A DNA stretch of 64,000 nucleotides from Streptomyces sp. MMBL 11-1. Lineage in GTDB: Bacteria; Actinomycetota; Actinomycetes; Streptomycetales; Streptomycetaceae. The notes below the pieces were generated by a model. That model made no database searches. It was not told the DNA's origin and saw only the letters and a list, made by a program, of their open reading frames with translations. The stretch lies in the NCBI RefSeq assembly GCF_028622875.1, contig NZ_CP117710.1, forward strand, positions 186,001 through 250,000, read 5' to 3'. Positions 1 through 9,025 of this stretch are shown here, piece by piece; the stretch's first letter is position 1, and each line of letters begins with the position of its first letter. A program made the translations under genes and the position numbers.

Positions 1-2
1 TG

Positions 3-719
3 CCCGGCCTTCGGCTCGAGGACGTGAAGCCCTACGCGGTGGAGGCGGCCAGCAGCATCGACGGCCTCAGCGTCCCGGTCCAGGTTTTCGCCGGCCGGTG
101 GCGCGGCAACCCCGACCGCCTCGCGCTGCATGAGGGTGTGCTGCTGCGCTGGTTCACGGTCGACGAACTGGACCGGCTGCGCCTGAGCCCAGCAGCCCGG
201 GATCTGATTCGCCGACACGCGGCCGAGAACCCCCCGGTCAGCGAACCGGCCCCGGCTCCTCCTGTGTGGGACGGGGGCAGCCAGGTGGTGCTGAACGGAA
301 TCGGGGTTCACCTCCACATCGAAGACGCCGAAGGCCGGGTGCTGCTCGGCCTGCGGCACCCCAAGTCGAAGTACGCGGGGAACACATGGCACTACCTCGC
401 CGGGAGGTGCGAGCAGGAGCCCGCCCTCGCCTGCTTGGTCCGCGAGGCCCGGGAAGAGGCAGGACTGGTCATCGACCCCGCGGACGTAGAGCTCGCGCAT
501 GTCGTCCACGTCGTCGACGCCCCGGGCAGTCTGCCCTTGATGCAGCTCGTCTTCCGGGCCCGCCGTTGGGAGGGCACCCCCGAGGTCCGCGAGCCCGACA
601 AGTGCCTGACGTGGCAGTGGTGGCCGCAAGATGAGCTCCCGGACCGGCTCGTTTCCTACACTCGCACGGCCATCACCGCGATCGCCGAAGGCCGCCCCTA
701 CTCCCAGCTGGGCTGGTGA
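3..719 (+). CDS. Tandem NUDIX hydrolase, 5' end outside window
   Basis: The reading frame is open from base 3, so the gene begins upstream; a GTG at 24 lies inside it and is probably not the start. The visible N-terminal part looks like the tail of one NUDIX fold (VQVFAGRWRG, then a WFTVDEL segment). A second, complete NUDIX domain follows from about residue 95, with the Nudix box ending in REAREEAGL. NUDIX enzymes hydrolyse nucleoside diphosphates linked to another group; the substrate here is unknown. The spacing between the box glycine and the first glutamate is one residue shorter than usual. The protein opens a plus-strand run rich in NUDIX and methyltransferase domains. Confidence 0.8.
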   Translation, partial: PGLRLEDVKPYAVEAASSIDGLSVPVQVFAGRWRGNPDRLALHEGVLLRWFTVDELDRLRLSPAARDLIRRHAAENPPVSEPAPAPPVWDGGSQVVLNGIGVHLHIEDAEGRVLLGLRHPKSKYAGNTWHYLAGRCEQEPALACLVREAREEAGLVIDPADVELAHVVHVVDAPGSLPLMQLVFRARRWEGTPEVREPDKCLTWQWWPQDELPDRLVSYTRTAITAIAEGRPYSQLGW

Positions 720-821
720 ACAGGGTGAGCACACCCACCGATAGCGGCGCTGGCCAGCGGGCTAGGACCGAACCCACGCACGCGCTGCCCCGGCCTCCGG
801 CGAAGCCGAGGGAGGTGATCC

Positions 822-2195
822 GTGCCGTCCTGCGCTGAAAACCCCTCCATCGCCGGCACGTCACTGTGGAGGCACCGGGACTTCCGCCGGTACCTGACCG
901 GCCAGACCGCGAGCGTGACCGGCAGCTCGATCGCGCAGATGGCACTGCCGGTACTGGCCGTGCTCCACCTGGACGCAACCACCGCCCAGGTCGCCTGGCT
1001 GGCGTTCCTCGGACAGCTCCCGCCCGCACTGCTCGCCCTCCACGCCGGCGCGCTCGCCGACCGGCACTCCAAGCGCCGACAGATGATCACCGGCGACCTG
1101 GTGAGCGCGACCGTACTCGCCACCGTGCCGGTGGCGGCCGCGCTGGGCACCCTCACCCTCACGCAGCTCATGATCGTCGCCGCGGTGCAAGGGGCGGCGA
1201 GCGTGCTCCACGACGCGGCGGCCATCAGCCTGCTGCCCAGCCTCGTCGACCGGTCCCTGATCCAGCGGAGCAACAGCCGGGTCGGCGCACTGTTCGCGGT
1301 CGCCGCGAGCGCCGGAAGCCACCTCGGCGCCGCGCTGACCGCGCTGCTCGGCCCCTCCCGGGCCCTCCTCGGGGACGTCGCCTCCTACCTGATCAGCGCC
1401 GTGTGCACCGCCCGCATCCAGACCGCCGAACCCGCCCGCGTACGCCCGGAGACCCACCGGCTGCGTGGCGAGATCGGCGAGGGCCTGCGATACGTGCGCG
1501 GCGATGACCGGCTGTGGACCCTGACCCTGGTCAACGCCACGACCTCGTTCGCCCTCGGGCTGCTCAACACCCTCTGGGCCCTCTACTTGCTGAGGTCCTT
1601 ATCGATGAGCGCGACCGCGTTCGGCGTGGTGCTGGGCCTCGGCGCGCTGGGCGCGGCCGCCGGAGCGCTCACCGCACCGGCGTTGGCCCGCCGGTGCGGC
1701 CCGGGGCCGATGATGCTGGCCGCGCTCGCGATCACCCCGCTCACCCAGCTCCCGCTGCTGCTCGCCTCCCCCGGCCTTGCCTGGCAGATCACGATCGGTG
1801 CGGCGCTCTTCCTGCAGCTCGCCTGCGCCGGCGCCGCTGGGACCACCCAAAGATCCATTCGGCAGATCGTCACCACGGCTGGGATGCAGGCGCGGATGCA
1901 GGCGGTAAGCACCTGGCTGACGTCCGGCGCCCGCCCCGTGGCCGCGCTCCTCGCCGGCGCCCTGGGCACGTGGATCGGTGTCCGGCCCGCCCTGACCGCC
2001 GGAACCCTCCTGCTGCTGATCCCGCTCGTCGTCCTCGCCCGCTCCCCGATCCGCGCCCTACGGCAGATGCCGGACCCGCCCTCCGCCCCTCTGCCTTCAC
2101 CGCCCGCAGCCCGGACGTCTACTCCCGCCGTGCCCTCCCCGGCGCGCACGGACGACGCCCGGCACGACCGCGCACATGGAGGCGATGCCTCGTGA
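822..2195 (+). CDS. MFS transporter
   Basis: A 457-residue membrane protein with about ten to twelve hydrophobic segments between residues 20 and 410 and a hydrophilic Pro/Ala-rich tail. The loop after the second segment (GALADRHSKRR) matches the conserved MFS loop. The N-terminus (LWRHRDFRRYLTGQTAS) resembles the enterobactin-exporter/MFS_3 type of drug and metabolite exporters. GTG 822 is chosen because GGAGGT lies at 811-816. The stop overlaps the next start (GTGA), so the two genes are translationally coupled. Codon 260 (1599-1601) is a rare TTA, so translation may depend on tRNA-Leu(UAA). It probably exports a product of this operon; the substrate cannot be read from sequence. Confidence 0.85.
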   Translation: MPSCAENPSIAGTSLWRHRDFRRYLTGQTASVTGSSIAQMALPVLAVLHLDATTAQVAWLAFLGQLPPALLALHAGALADRHSKRRQMITGDLVSATVLATVPVAAALGTLTLTQLMIVAAVQGAASVLHDAAAISLLPSLVDRSLIQRSNSRVGALFAVAASAGSHLGAALTALLGPSRALLGDVASYLISAVCTARIQTAEPARVRPETHRLRGEIGEGLRYVRGDDRLWTLTLVNATTSFALGLLNTLWALYLLRSLSMSATAFGVVLGLGALGAAAGALTAPALARRCGPGPMMLAALAITPLTQLPLLLASPGLAWQITIGAALFLQLACAGAAGTTQRSIRQIVTTAGMQARMQAVSTWLTSGARPVAALLAGALGTWIGVRPALTAGTLLLLIPLVVLARSPIRALRQMPDPPSAPLPSPPAARTSTPAVPSPARTDDARHDRAHGGDAS

Positions 2196-3511
2196 ACGAA
2201 GTGCCGAACTCGGCGGCGACGCCCGCCGCCGCACCACCCGATCTTCTGGAGTGCACCGTGCTGAGCGACCCCACTGCGCCCGCCGCGCCCCTCCTTCCGG
2301 CGCAGCCCGCCAGCGACACCTCCGGGGCCGCGGCGGCCCGGGCGGCGATGGTCGCCCGGCTCGAAGACAGCGGAGCGCTCGGCCCGGGACCGGTGCGAGA
2401 GGCGCTGCTCGCGCTGCCGCGCCAGATCCTGATGCCCCAGGCGTACGTGCGGCGCAGCGCCCCCGACGAGACGCCGCCGTGCTGGGATCTGCTGGACTTC
2501 TCCCGTCCGGCCGACCGGGCGGAGCTGCTGGAGCGGCTGCACAGCGGGAACAGCGTCTCGATCCAGCACGACGGCGAGGCGATCCTCGGCCGCGTTCCCG
2601 GGCCGCGCCGCGGCGGCGCGATGACCGCCATGTCGAGCACGATGAGCCTGACCGCGGACCTGCTGCAGCAGCTGGACCTGCGGCCCGGCCAGCGGGTGCT
2701 GGACGTGGGAACCGGCGCCGGGGTGAGCGCGGCGGTGGCTTGCTTCGTGTGCGGCGACGAGGGGGTCGTCACCCTCGACATCGACCCGCACGTCACCGAG
2801 GCCGCCCGCGAGCACCTGTCCGCCCTCGGCTACCGGCCGGCCACGGTGACCGGGGACGGCACCACCGGATGGACCGCCGCCGGACCGTACGACCGGGTCT
2901 TCGTCTCCTTCGCCGTCCGCCACGTCCCGCGGGCCCTGGTGGGGCAGTTGGCACCGGGCGGGCGCGCGCTGATGTCGCTCGGGACGTCGTCGCCCTCGTG
3001 GCCGGGCCTGGCCGTGGTCGAACGACGGCAGGACGGGAGACTGGAGGCCCAGCTGCGGGCTGTCGAGTTCGGTCACCGGGCCGGTGCCGGCTTCGACCGG
3101 CTGTTTCTGTCCGCCGCGTTCCGCGAGGAGATCGCCACGGCCGACGGGTGGACGCAGCGCAGCCTGCTCGCGCCGCCGGAGGACTCGGCGCGCGGCCTGT
3201 GGCTGGCCTTGGACCACCTGTATCCGGGCCTGGTGCGCAACTTCGGCGCCGCAGACCTGACGATCGGCGCGCCCGAGTGCCGGTCGTGGATCCGCGTGCG
3301 GGCTGTAGGCCGCTGCCGGTTCGACGTGACGACGTCGGGGCCGCGGGACATCTGGGCGGAGATCCAGGATGTCGCCGGCCGGTGGCGGGCGTCCGGTTCA
3401 CCGGACGTCTTCCGGATCCACTTCGACACCGACGGCGGCCCGCGGGCCACCAGCCCCAACGGCGCCTTGAACTGGCGGCTTTCCCCTGATGAGACTGGAG
3501 ATGCACGATGA
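2192..3511 (+). CDS. PCMT-like O-methyltransferase
   Basis: A 439-residue SAM-dependent methyltransferase of the protein-L-isoaspartate O-methyltransferase superfamily. The SAM-binding motif VLDVGTGAGVSAAVA lies at about residue 170, followed by VVTLDIDP. The N-terminal half carries the ALLALPRQILMP segment seen in PCMT-like enzymes of peptide natural-product clusters (FxLD-type). Family members methylate a side-chain carboxylate of Asp/isoAsp in proteins or ribosomal peptides; the substrate here is unknown. GTG 2192 overlaps the MFS stop and has GGAGG just upstream. The stop overlaps the next ATG. A second PCMT-like domain lies in the protein at 5760-8129. No precursor peptide is seen nearby. 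Confidence 0.8.
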   Translation: MNEVPNSAATPAAAPPDLLECTVLSDPTAPAAPLLPAQPASDTSGAAAARAAMVARLEDSGALGPGPVREALLALPRQILMPQAYVRRSAPDETPPCWDLLDFSRPADRAELLERLHSGNSVSIQHDGEAILGRVPGPRRGGAMTAMSSTMSLTADLLQQLDLRPGQRVLDVGTGAGVSAAVACFVCGDEGVVTLDIDPHVTEAAREHLSALGYRPATVTGDGTTGWTAAGPYDRVFVSFAVRHVPRALVGQLAPGGRALMSLGTSSPSWPGLAVVERRQDGRLEAQLRAVEFGHRAGAGFDRLFLSAAFREEIATADGWTQRSLLAPPEDSARGLWLALDHLYPGLVRNFGAADLTIGAPECRSWIRVRAVGRCRFDVTTSGPRDIWAEIQDVAGRWRASGSPDVFRIHFDTDGGPRATSPNGALNWRLSPDETGDAR

Positions 3512-4362
3512 TGCGCCCCGCACAACCGGCCTCTGCGGCGGTCTCGGACGATGCCCTGTTCGGGCCCGAGGCCGCCGGGTACGCCCGCTACCGTCCCGGC
3601 GTACCGGATGCCGCGGTCCACCTCCTGGCCGCCACCCAGCACGGTGTGCCCGCCCCCGTCCTGCTGGACCTGGGGCCCGGCACCGGCCAGGTGCCCCGAG
3701 CGCTGCTTCCCGTCCTGCGCCGACTGGTTCACATCGACCTGGTCGACGTGAACGTGTCGATGCTGGATGCGGCCCGCGCCGTACTCGAACCGGTCCGCGG
3801 AGCGTGCACGGTCGACGTCTTCACCGGCGCCGCGCACACCTTCGCCCCCGCCGCGCCCGGTCGGGCGCCCACCCTGATCACCTGCTGCCGTTCCTTCCAC
3901 TGGATGGCACGCCCGGAAGTCCTGTCCATGGCCGACCGGGTCGCCGCGCCGCACGCGGTTGTGGCGATCATGGTAGACGGCAGCCTCTGGACCCACGAGG
4001 CCGACTGGACGGCCGCCCTGCGGGAGCTGATCCAGAGCTACCTCGGCGAAGACCGGCGCGCGGGCACCCGCGGCACCTACGCCGAACCGAGCGACCGCTC
4101 CTACGAAGACGACCTGGCCGACTCGGCGTTCAGCGAGGTGACCGAGCACCACTTCCCCCTCTCCCGCGCCTGGAAGCCCGAGGACGTGATCGGCTACCTG
4201 CGCACCACCAGCTTCGCCCGCCCCACCCTGTTCGCCGACCGCCATCACGAGTTCGAGGCCGCCGCTCTCCATCTGCTCCAGAACCATGCCGACGGCGGCG
4301 TCCTGAAGGAGGACGCGGTGTTCACCGTGCTGCTCGCGCGCCGCTCCGGCGGCGCTGCGTGA
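3508..4362 (+). CDS. Class I SAM-dependent methyltransferase
   Basis: A 284-residue protein with a Rossmann methyltransferase core. Motif I is LLDLGPGTGQVPRALL near residue 52, then an acidic residue pair in VDVNVSML, and CCRSFHWM as the motif IV region. The arrangement resembles UbiE/Methyltransf_11 small-molecule methyltransferases. ATG 3508 overlaps the previous stop (ATGA); ATG 3511 is an equally coupled alternative. GGAG at 3497-3500 is a suitable ribosome site. The gene ends in a GTGA overlap with the next, so it is translated as part of one transcript. The methyl acceptor is unknown. Confidence 0.82.
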   Translation: MMRPAQPASAAVSDDALFGPEAAGYARYRPGVPDAAVHLLAATQHGVPAPVLLDLGPGTGQVPRALLPVLRRLVHIDLVDVNVSMLDAARAVLEPVRGACTVDVFTGAAHTFAPAAPGRAPTLITCCRSFHWMARPEVLSMADRVAAPHAVVAIMVDGSLWTHEADWTAALRELIQSYLGEDRRAGTRGTYAEPSDRSYEDDLADSAFSEVTEHHFPLSRAWKPEDVIGYLRTTSFARPTLFADRHHEFEAAALHLLQNHADGGVLKEDAVFTVLLARRSGGAA

Positions 4363-5729
4363 GCGGCGCCCAGCGGCACACCGAGCCGCTCGACGTCCAC
4401 CTGATCGCCGTACGCGACGGCGCGGATGGGCCGGAGGTACTCCTGTCCCGGCGGGCCGGTGGCGTGTACGCGGCGGGCTGCTGGCATCTCGTGTCCGGGC
4501 ATCTGGACGGCCCGTGGGAGGACACGGTCGCCGCCTTGGTGCGCGAGGCCAGGGAGGAGTCCGGTGTCGTCATCGACCCGGCCGATGTCCGGGCGGCTGT
4601 CACTGTGCACCACCGCTCCCCCGTCGGCGATGCCCGGATCGGGATGTTCTTCGAGGTGCGGCGGTGGAAGGGCGCCCCGGGGGTTATGGAGCCCCAGGTG
4701 TGCGACGCCATGGGGTGGTTTTCCTTCGACGCCCTGCCGGAGCCGATGGTGGCGTACTGCCGGGCCGGGTTGGATGCCTACCGAGCCGGCGCGCGGATGG
4801 CCGTGCACTTCCAGGAGCCCGGCGACCCGATCGCCTACGACCGGTCCGTCGACCGGCTGGTCCTGGTCCCCGAACCCGCCGCACGCGGAACGGCCCCGGA
4901 GCAGGCGGTGCGAGCGTTCGCCGAGCAGGCGGTCGGCCGGATCACCGCGTGGACGGACGTGTCCTGGGCGAGAAAGGAAAGCCGCGTGTGGCGGGCGACC
5001 GGCGCCGAGGGCGGCGAGTGGTACGTCAAGATTCACCAGAACGACCGCTTCCACCAGCGGGAAGTGGACGCCCTGCGCAGCTGGGTCCCCGGCATCGGGG
5101 CGGCCGCTCCCCGGCTGGTAGCCGTCGACCCCGCGCTGCGGGCCGTCGTGCTCACCGCGGTGGGCGGCCGAACCCTGCACGGCGCTGTCCACCCGCCCGA
5201 ACAGCAGCGCCTCATCTTCCACCGTATCGGGCAGCTTGCCGCTTCCATCCACCGCAGCACTCCACCCCGGCCGGCCGCCGACAGTCTGCCGGTGGCGAAG
5301 TTGGAGCGGCACCTGGCCGGTGCCCTGCCTCGTCTCGCGCCCGGCGACGAGAAGTTCATCCGCGCCACCGCCGAGCGGGCTGCCGGCCTGGCCCCCTTGG
5401 AGACCGTGGTTACACACGGTGACTTTCAGTACCGCAATCTGCGCTGGGACGAGAAGGCCGACACCCTCTACGTGATCGACTTCGAGCGGTCGGAACCCGG
5501 CCCGGCCGTGCGGGACTTCGTGCGGCTCTCCGATGCCTGGCACGGGCGGCCCGACCTCTTCCAGGCACTGATGGACGGCTACGGCCGCCGATTCACGCCT
5601 GAGGAAGAGGCCCAGTTCACGGTCTTGTCCGTCCTGGATGCCGTCTCCGGCATCGCCTACGGGGATCCCGAGCTGGTGGAGCGCGGCCTGCGCACCCTGG
5701 CCCGGCTGCGCACCGCGCAGCGCCCCTGA
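4359..5729 (+). CDS. NUDIX hydrolase-phosphotransferase fusion
   Basis: A 456-residue two-domain protein. Residues 1-150 form a NUDIX domain with box residues REAREESGV and a good acidic set. From about residue 190 to the end it is an aminoglycoside-phosphotransferase/choline-kinase fold, with the catalytic loop HGDFQYRNL and the metal-binding YVIDFE. One half would hydrolyse an NDP-linked compound and the other would phosphorylate a small hydroxyl compound with ATP, so the fusion may channel one metabolite. GTG 4359 overlaps the preceding stop. The region before it in the same frame is a shadow of the methyltransferase gene. The real substrate is unknown, and aminoglycoside resistance should not be assumed. 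Confidence 0.8.
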   Translation: MSGAQRHTEPLDVHLIAVRDGADGPEVLLSRRAGGVYAAGCWHLVSGHLDGPWEDTVAALVREAREESGVVIDPADVRAAVTVHHRSPVGDARIGMFFEVRRWKGAPGVMEPQVCDAMGWFSFDALPEPMVAYCRAGLDAYRAGARMAVHFQEPGDPIAYDRSVDRLVLVPEPAARGTAPEQAVRAFAEQAVGRITAWTDVSWARKESRVWRATGAEGGEWYVKIHQNDRFHQREVDALRSWVPGIGAAAPRLVAVDPALRAVVLTAVGGRTLHGAVHPPEQQRLIFHRIGQLAASIHRSTPPRPAADSLPVAKLERHLAGALPRLAPGDEKFIRATAERAAGLAPLETVVTHGDFQYRNLRWDEKADTLYVIDFERSEPGPAVRDFVRLSDAWHGRPDLFQALMDGYGRRFTPEEEAQFTVLSVLDAVSGIAYGDPELVERGLRTLARLRTAQRP

Positions 5730-5759
5730 CCCACCCCATCCACCACGAGGAGCAGCACG

Positions 5760-8129
5760 TTGACGTACACAGAGCGCGACGAGTGGGAGCAGCACTACGG
5801 CGAGGGGAAGGGTTGGCGCCGGCTCGGTGAGCGCGAGCAGCAACTCCTCGCCGAGCACGCCCCGGTTCCCGAGGGCGGGGGCCGGGCCCTGGACGTGGGC
5901 TGCGGGACCGGGGAGCTGGCCACCCACCTGGCCGGCGTCGGCTACACCGTGGACGCCGTCGACTTCACGGACAGGGCGATCACCCGGGCCCGCGAGGAAC
6001 ACGCTGGTATCGACGGCGTGCGCTGGCTGCGGCTGGATATCGAGCGCGACGACCCGGCTCCGTTGCACGCCGAGGGGTACGACCTGATCACGATGCGGCT
6101 GGCGTATCCGTTCATGAGGGACCGCGGCCGGATCGTTCACGGGCTGGGCGAGCGGCTGCGCGACGGCGGCGCGCTCGTCGTCATCACCCCGACCGTCGAG
6201 AACACCCCGTCGGAGCGGCGCGGAATCGCCCTGGATGAGGACGAGCTCACGCTGCTCGGCGCCGGCTGGGAGACGGTGGAGCGGCTGGACGCGGACGGGC
6301 TGGCCTTCCTGGTTCTGCGCGGGCCGTGCCACCTCGACACCCGGGCCGTCGAGAAGCGGCCGACCACCGGCCACGCTCTGACCGGCGCCCTCGCCGTCGT
6401 CACCGACGACGCCGGCCGGGTCCTGCTGGGCCGCTCCCGCCTCGGCATGCTGGAGCTGCCCGGCGGCAAGACGACCGGCCCTGAGGACTTCGCCGCCGCA
6501 GCGGTGCGTGAACTCGCCGAGGAGACCGGCCTGGTCGCCGAACCGAGCGACGCGCACGTGGTGACGATGCTCGTCGACGACAGCCACAGCATCCCGAGGC
6601 TCACGGCCGTCGTCCGCATCACCACGTGGACGGGAACCCTGAGCAACCCCGAGGCGCACAAGTTCGACCGCTGGGAGTTCTACGACCTGCACGCCCTCGC
6701 CTGCGCCGGAGACGTCTTCGCCCCTGCCGCGCTCGCGATCGACAGCGTGTGGCCCGGCGTCATCCCCAACCTGCCGCCCGTGGTGTCCTATCCGCTCGCT
6801 GCCGAGCGGCCGCCCGCGCCGGGTGAACCGGATGAGGCCGTCCGGCTGCGCCAGGAGATGGCCCAGACGGTGATCGACGGCGGCTGGGCCCCGTCCGAAG
6901 CCGTCCGCGATGCGCTGCGGACCGTGCCCCGCCACCGGTTCGCCCCGGAAGCGAGCCTGGCGGCCGCGTACGACGGCGGCGACCGGGCCGTCATCACCCG
7001 GCGCGACGGCACCGGGAGGGCTATCAGCTCGGTGTCCGCGGCCTGGCTCCAGGCCGACATGATGGAGAGCCTGCGTCTTCGGCCGGGTGCGATCGTGTTC
7101 GAGGCGGGGTCCGGCGGCTACAACGCGGAGCTCATCGCCCACGCCGCCGACGGTCGGGTGGTGAGCGTGGACATCGACCCGTGGGTCGTCCGCCGTACGC
7201 GCGCCTTCCTCGCGGAGGCCGGCAGCGGCCGTGTCACTGCTGTCGAAGCAGACGCAGCCCTCGGTGCGCCCGCCCATCTCGTGCCGCGCGGCGGGTTCGA
7301 CGGCAGCGTGATCACCTACAACTGCTGGGACATTTCCCCGGCTTGGCGCGATCAGTTGGCCGAGGGCGGGCGCCTGGTCATGCCGCTGGAGATGGGCGGC
7401 TACACCCGGGCGATCGAGTTCGAGCGGCGCGGCGAGGTGCTGCACGCCCGCCACTTCACCTACTGCGGCTTCGTCCGCGACCAAGGGCAGCAGGCCCGCC
7501 CGGCCCCTTCCGCCCCCCTGCTCGACGGAGCGCTGGCCCTGCGCTTCGACGACGGCCCCGCCGCCGACACGCAGGGCCTGGACGAGGCGCTGCGCGGGAG
7601 GCGGCACGAGATCGCGACCGGAGTGACCATGAGGGCTGCAAACTCCTACTTCGGCTCCCTTCAGCTGCTCGCGGCCACCACGTTGTCGGGCTTCTGCCGA
7701 CTGGCTGCCCACCAGGAGTCAGCCGAGGCTGTGACCGGCATCGCGAAGGACCGCGACGCCCCCGCGATCCTCGGTGATGCCTCGCTGGCCTACCTCATCC
7801 ATGTCCAGACCAAGGACGGCGATCGCCGGGAAGACAAGGAGTGGGAGTGGATGGCGTACGCCTTCGGCGAGCAGGGGCCCGAGCTCGCCGAGCGGCTGGT
7901 AGCCACGGTTCTGGACTGGGACCGGCACATCCGCGCCGAGGCCAACGACGAGCACTCCGATCCCGTCCTGACGGTCCACCCGGCCGGCACACCCGACGAC
8001 GCCCTGCCCGCGGGCGGCGTCCTGGACAGGGTGAACTGCCGCTTGGTGTTCCGGTGGCCGGGGCGTGACGTGCTGCTTCCCAGCCCCGTTGAGCGTCCTG
8101 CGGCCGACGTCGTGGTGGAAGGGGTCTGA
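5760..8129 (+). CDS. Methyltransferase-NUDIX-PCMT three-domain protein
   Basis: A 789-residue fusion. Domain 1 (residues 1-195) is a class I SAM methyltransferase (ALDVGCGTGELATHLA). Domain 2 (about 207-330) is a NUDIX hydrolase with a canonical box ending RELAEETGL. Domain 3 (about 350-780) is a PCMT-like methyltransferase: it has LRTVPRHRFAPEASL, the motif FEAGSGGYNAELIA and YNCWDISPAW, as in the methyltransferases of FxLD-type lanthipeptide clusters. TTG 5760 is taken as start with GAGGAG at 5746-5751. The three activities in one chain, beside separate copies of the same domains, suggest one pathway acting on one molecule. No lanthipeptide precursor or LanB/LanC gene is visible, so a peptide substrate is only a guess. 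Confidence 0.82.
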   Translation: MTYTERDEWEQHYGEGKGWRRLGEREQQLLAEHAPVPEGGGRALDVGCGTGELATHLAGVGYTVDAVDFTDRAITRAREEHAGIDGVRWLRLDIERDDPAPLHAEGYDLITMRLAYPFMRDRGRIVHGLGERLRDGGALVVITPTVENTPSERRGIALDEDELTLLGAGWETVERLDADGLAFLVLRGPCHLDTRAVEKRPTTGHALTGALAVVTDDAGRVLLGRSRLGMLELPGGKTTGPEDFAAAAVRELAEETGLVAEPSDAHVVTMLVDDSHSIPRLTAVVRITTWTGTLSNPEAHKFDRWEFYDLHALACAGDVFAPAALAIDSVWPGVIPNLPPVVSYPLAAERPPAPGEPDEAVRLRQEMAQTVIDGGWAPSEAVRDALRTVPRHRFAPEASLAAAYDGGDRAVITRRDGTGRAISSVSAAWLQADMMESLRLRPGAIVFEAGSGGYNAELIAHAADGRVVSVDIDPWVVRRTRAFLAEAGSGRVTAVEADAALGAPAHLVPRGGFDGSVITYNCWDISPAWRDQLAEGGRLVMPLEMGGYTRAIEFERRGEVLHARHFTYCGFVRDQGQQARPAPSAPLLDGALALRFDDGPAADTQGLDEALRGRRHEIATGVTMRAANSYFGSLQLLAATTLSGFCRLAAHQESAEAVTGIAKDRDAPAILGDASLAYLIHVQTKDGDRREDKEWEWMAYAFGEQGPELAERLVATVLDWDRHIRAEANDEHSDPVLTVHPAGTPDDALPAGGVLDRVNCRLVFRWPGRDVLLPSPVERPAADVVVEGV

Positions 8130-8131
8130 CG

Positions 8132-8992
8132 GTGGAACAAGCCGTACGGCAGCCGGTGTTCATGGCCCCGGTGGAGCGCGAGGACCGGGACCGGATGCGG
8201 CGCGCCCACGCGGCCGCCGCCCGGCAGTTCCAGGTGGCTGCCTCGGGGCCGGAGATGTGGGGGTGGCAGGGCCGCACCCTGGGGCGCCGGGCCGGAGACT
8301 GCTGGCTGCGCATCGTCTCCGCCGAGGCGGGGAAGGCAGGCGGACGACTGTGGGAGGGGACCGCGACCGCGGACACGCGCGTGCCCCGTTCGGTGCCGCG
8401 GCCGAGGCTTCGCGGCGTTCTCGACTGGACCGCGCCGGCCGTCGCCTACCGGGCGGAGCTCACCGAGTACGTCTCCATCCCTGCGCTCACCAGCGGCACG
8501 CCCGCGCTCGACCAGGACATCGCTCTGCCCGACTCGTGGTGGTCGGAGCTGAGGTCCGCGCTCGGGACGCTCGCAACGGTGCCCACCGACCGGGAATCGG
8601 TACGGCAGAACTGGGTCGACCGGAACTTCCACCGCTTCCTCGGCATCGACCCCGTCCTTATCCGCGAGACGACGACCGGACACGCTGATCTGCACTGGGC
8701 GAACCTCACCGGCGCGCCCCTGGTGGTGATGGACTGGGAGAACTGGGGGCGGCTACCCGTGGGCTACGACCTAGGTCTGCTTCACGCGTACTCGCTGGCC
8801 GCGCCGGCGACCGCTGCCCGGATCCGTCGCGAGTTCGCTTACGTCCTGGCCACGGACGCCGGCCGGACCGGGGAGCTCATCGCCCTCGGGCAGCTCCTCC
8901 AAGCGTGCTCCCGGGGCGTCCATCCTCTCCTCGCCCCGCTCATCGCCCGCCACGCCGAGCACCTGACCGGCACCCCGGTTCCCGCACCCTGA
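8132..8992 (+). CDS. Aminoglycoside-phosphotransferase-fold kinase
   Basis: A 286-residue protein with the phosphotransferase catalytic loop GHADLHWANL and the metal site VVMDWENWG, which place it in the APH/choline-kinase fold. The N-terminal nucleotide-binding lobe is poorly conserved, so it may be a divergent or substrate-specialised kinase. GTG 8132 begins two bases after the previous stop, behind a purine-rich GGAAGGGG stretch, so it belongs to the same transcript. It is one of three phosphotransferase-fold proteins in the first 18 kb. The substrate is unknown. Confidence 0.75.
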   Translation: MEQAVRQPVFMAPVEREDRDRMRRAHAAAARQFQVAASGPEMWGWQGRTLGRRAGDCWLRIVSAEAGKAGGRLWEGTATADTRVPRSVPRPRLRGVLDWTAPAVAYRAELTEYVSIPALTSGTPALDQDIALPDSWWSELRSALGTLATVPTDRESVRQNWVDRNFHRFLGIDPVLIRETTTGHADLHWANLTGAPLVVMDWENWGRLPVGYDLGLLHAYSLAAPATAARIRREFAYVLATDAGRTGELIALGQLLQACSRGVHPLLAPLIARHAEHLTGTPVPAP

Positions 8993-9025
8993 CCACAACA
9001 CGGCCCTGACGGCCTGGAGGAACCC

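Noticed and set aside
4245..7712. A 1155-residue open frame on the minus strand
   Set aside because: It is antisense to well-supported NUDIX, phosphotransferase and methyltransferase genes; its composition (Arg, Gly, Ala, Gln) is that of a GC-rich shadow frame.
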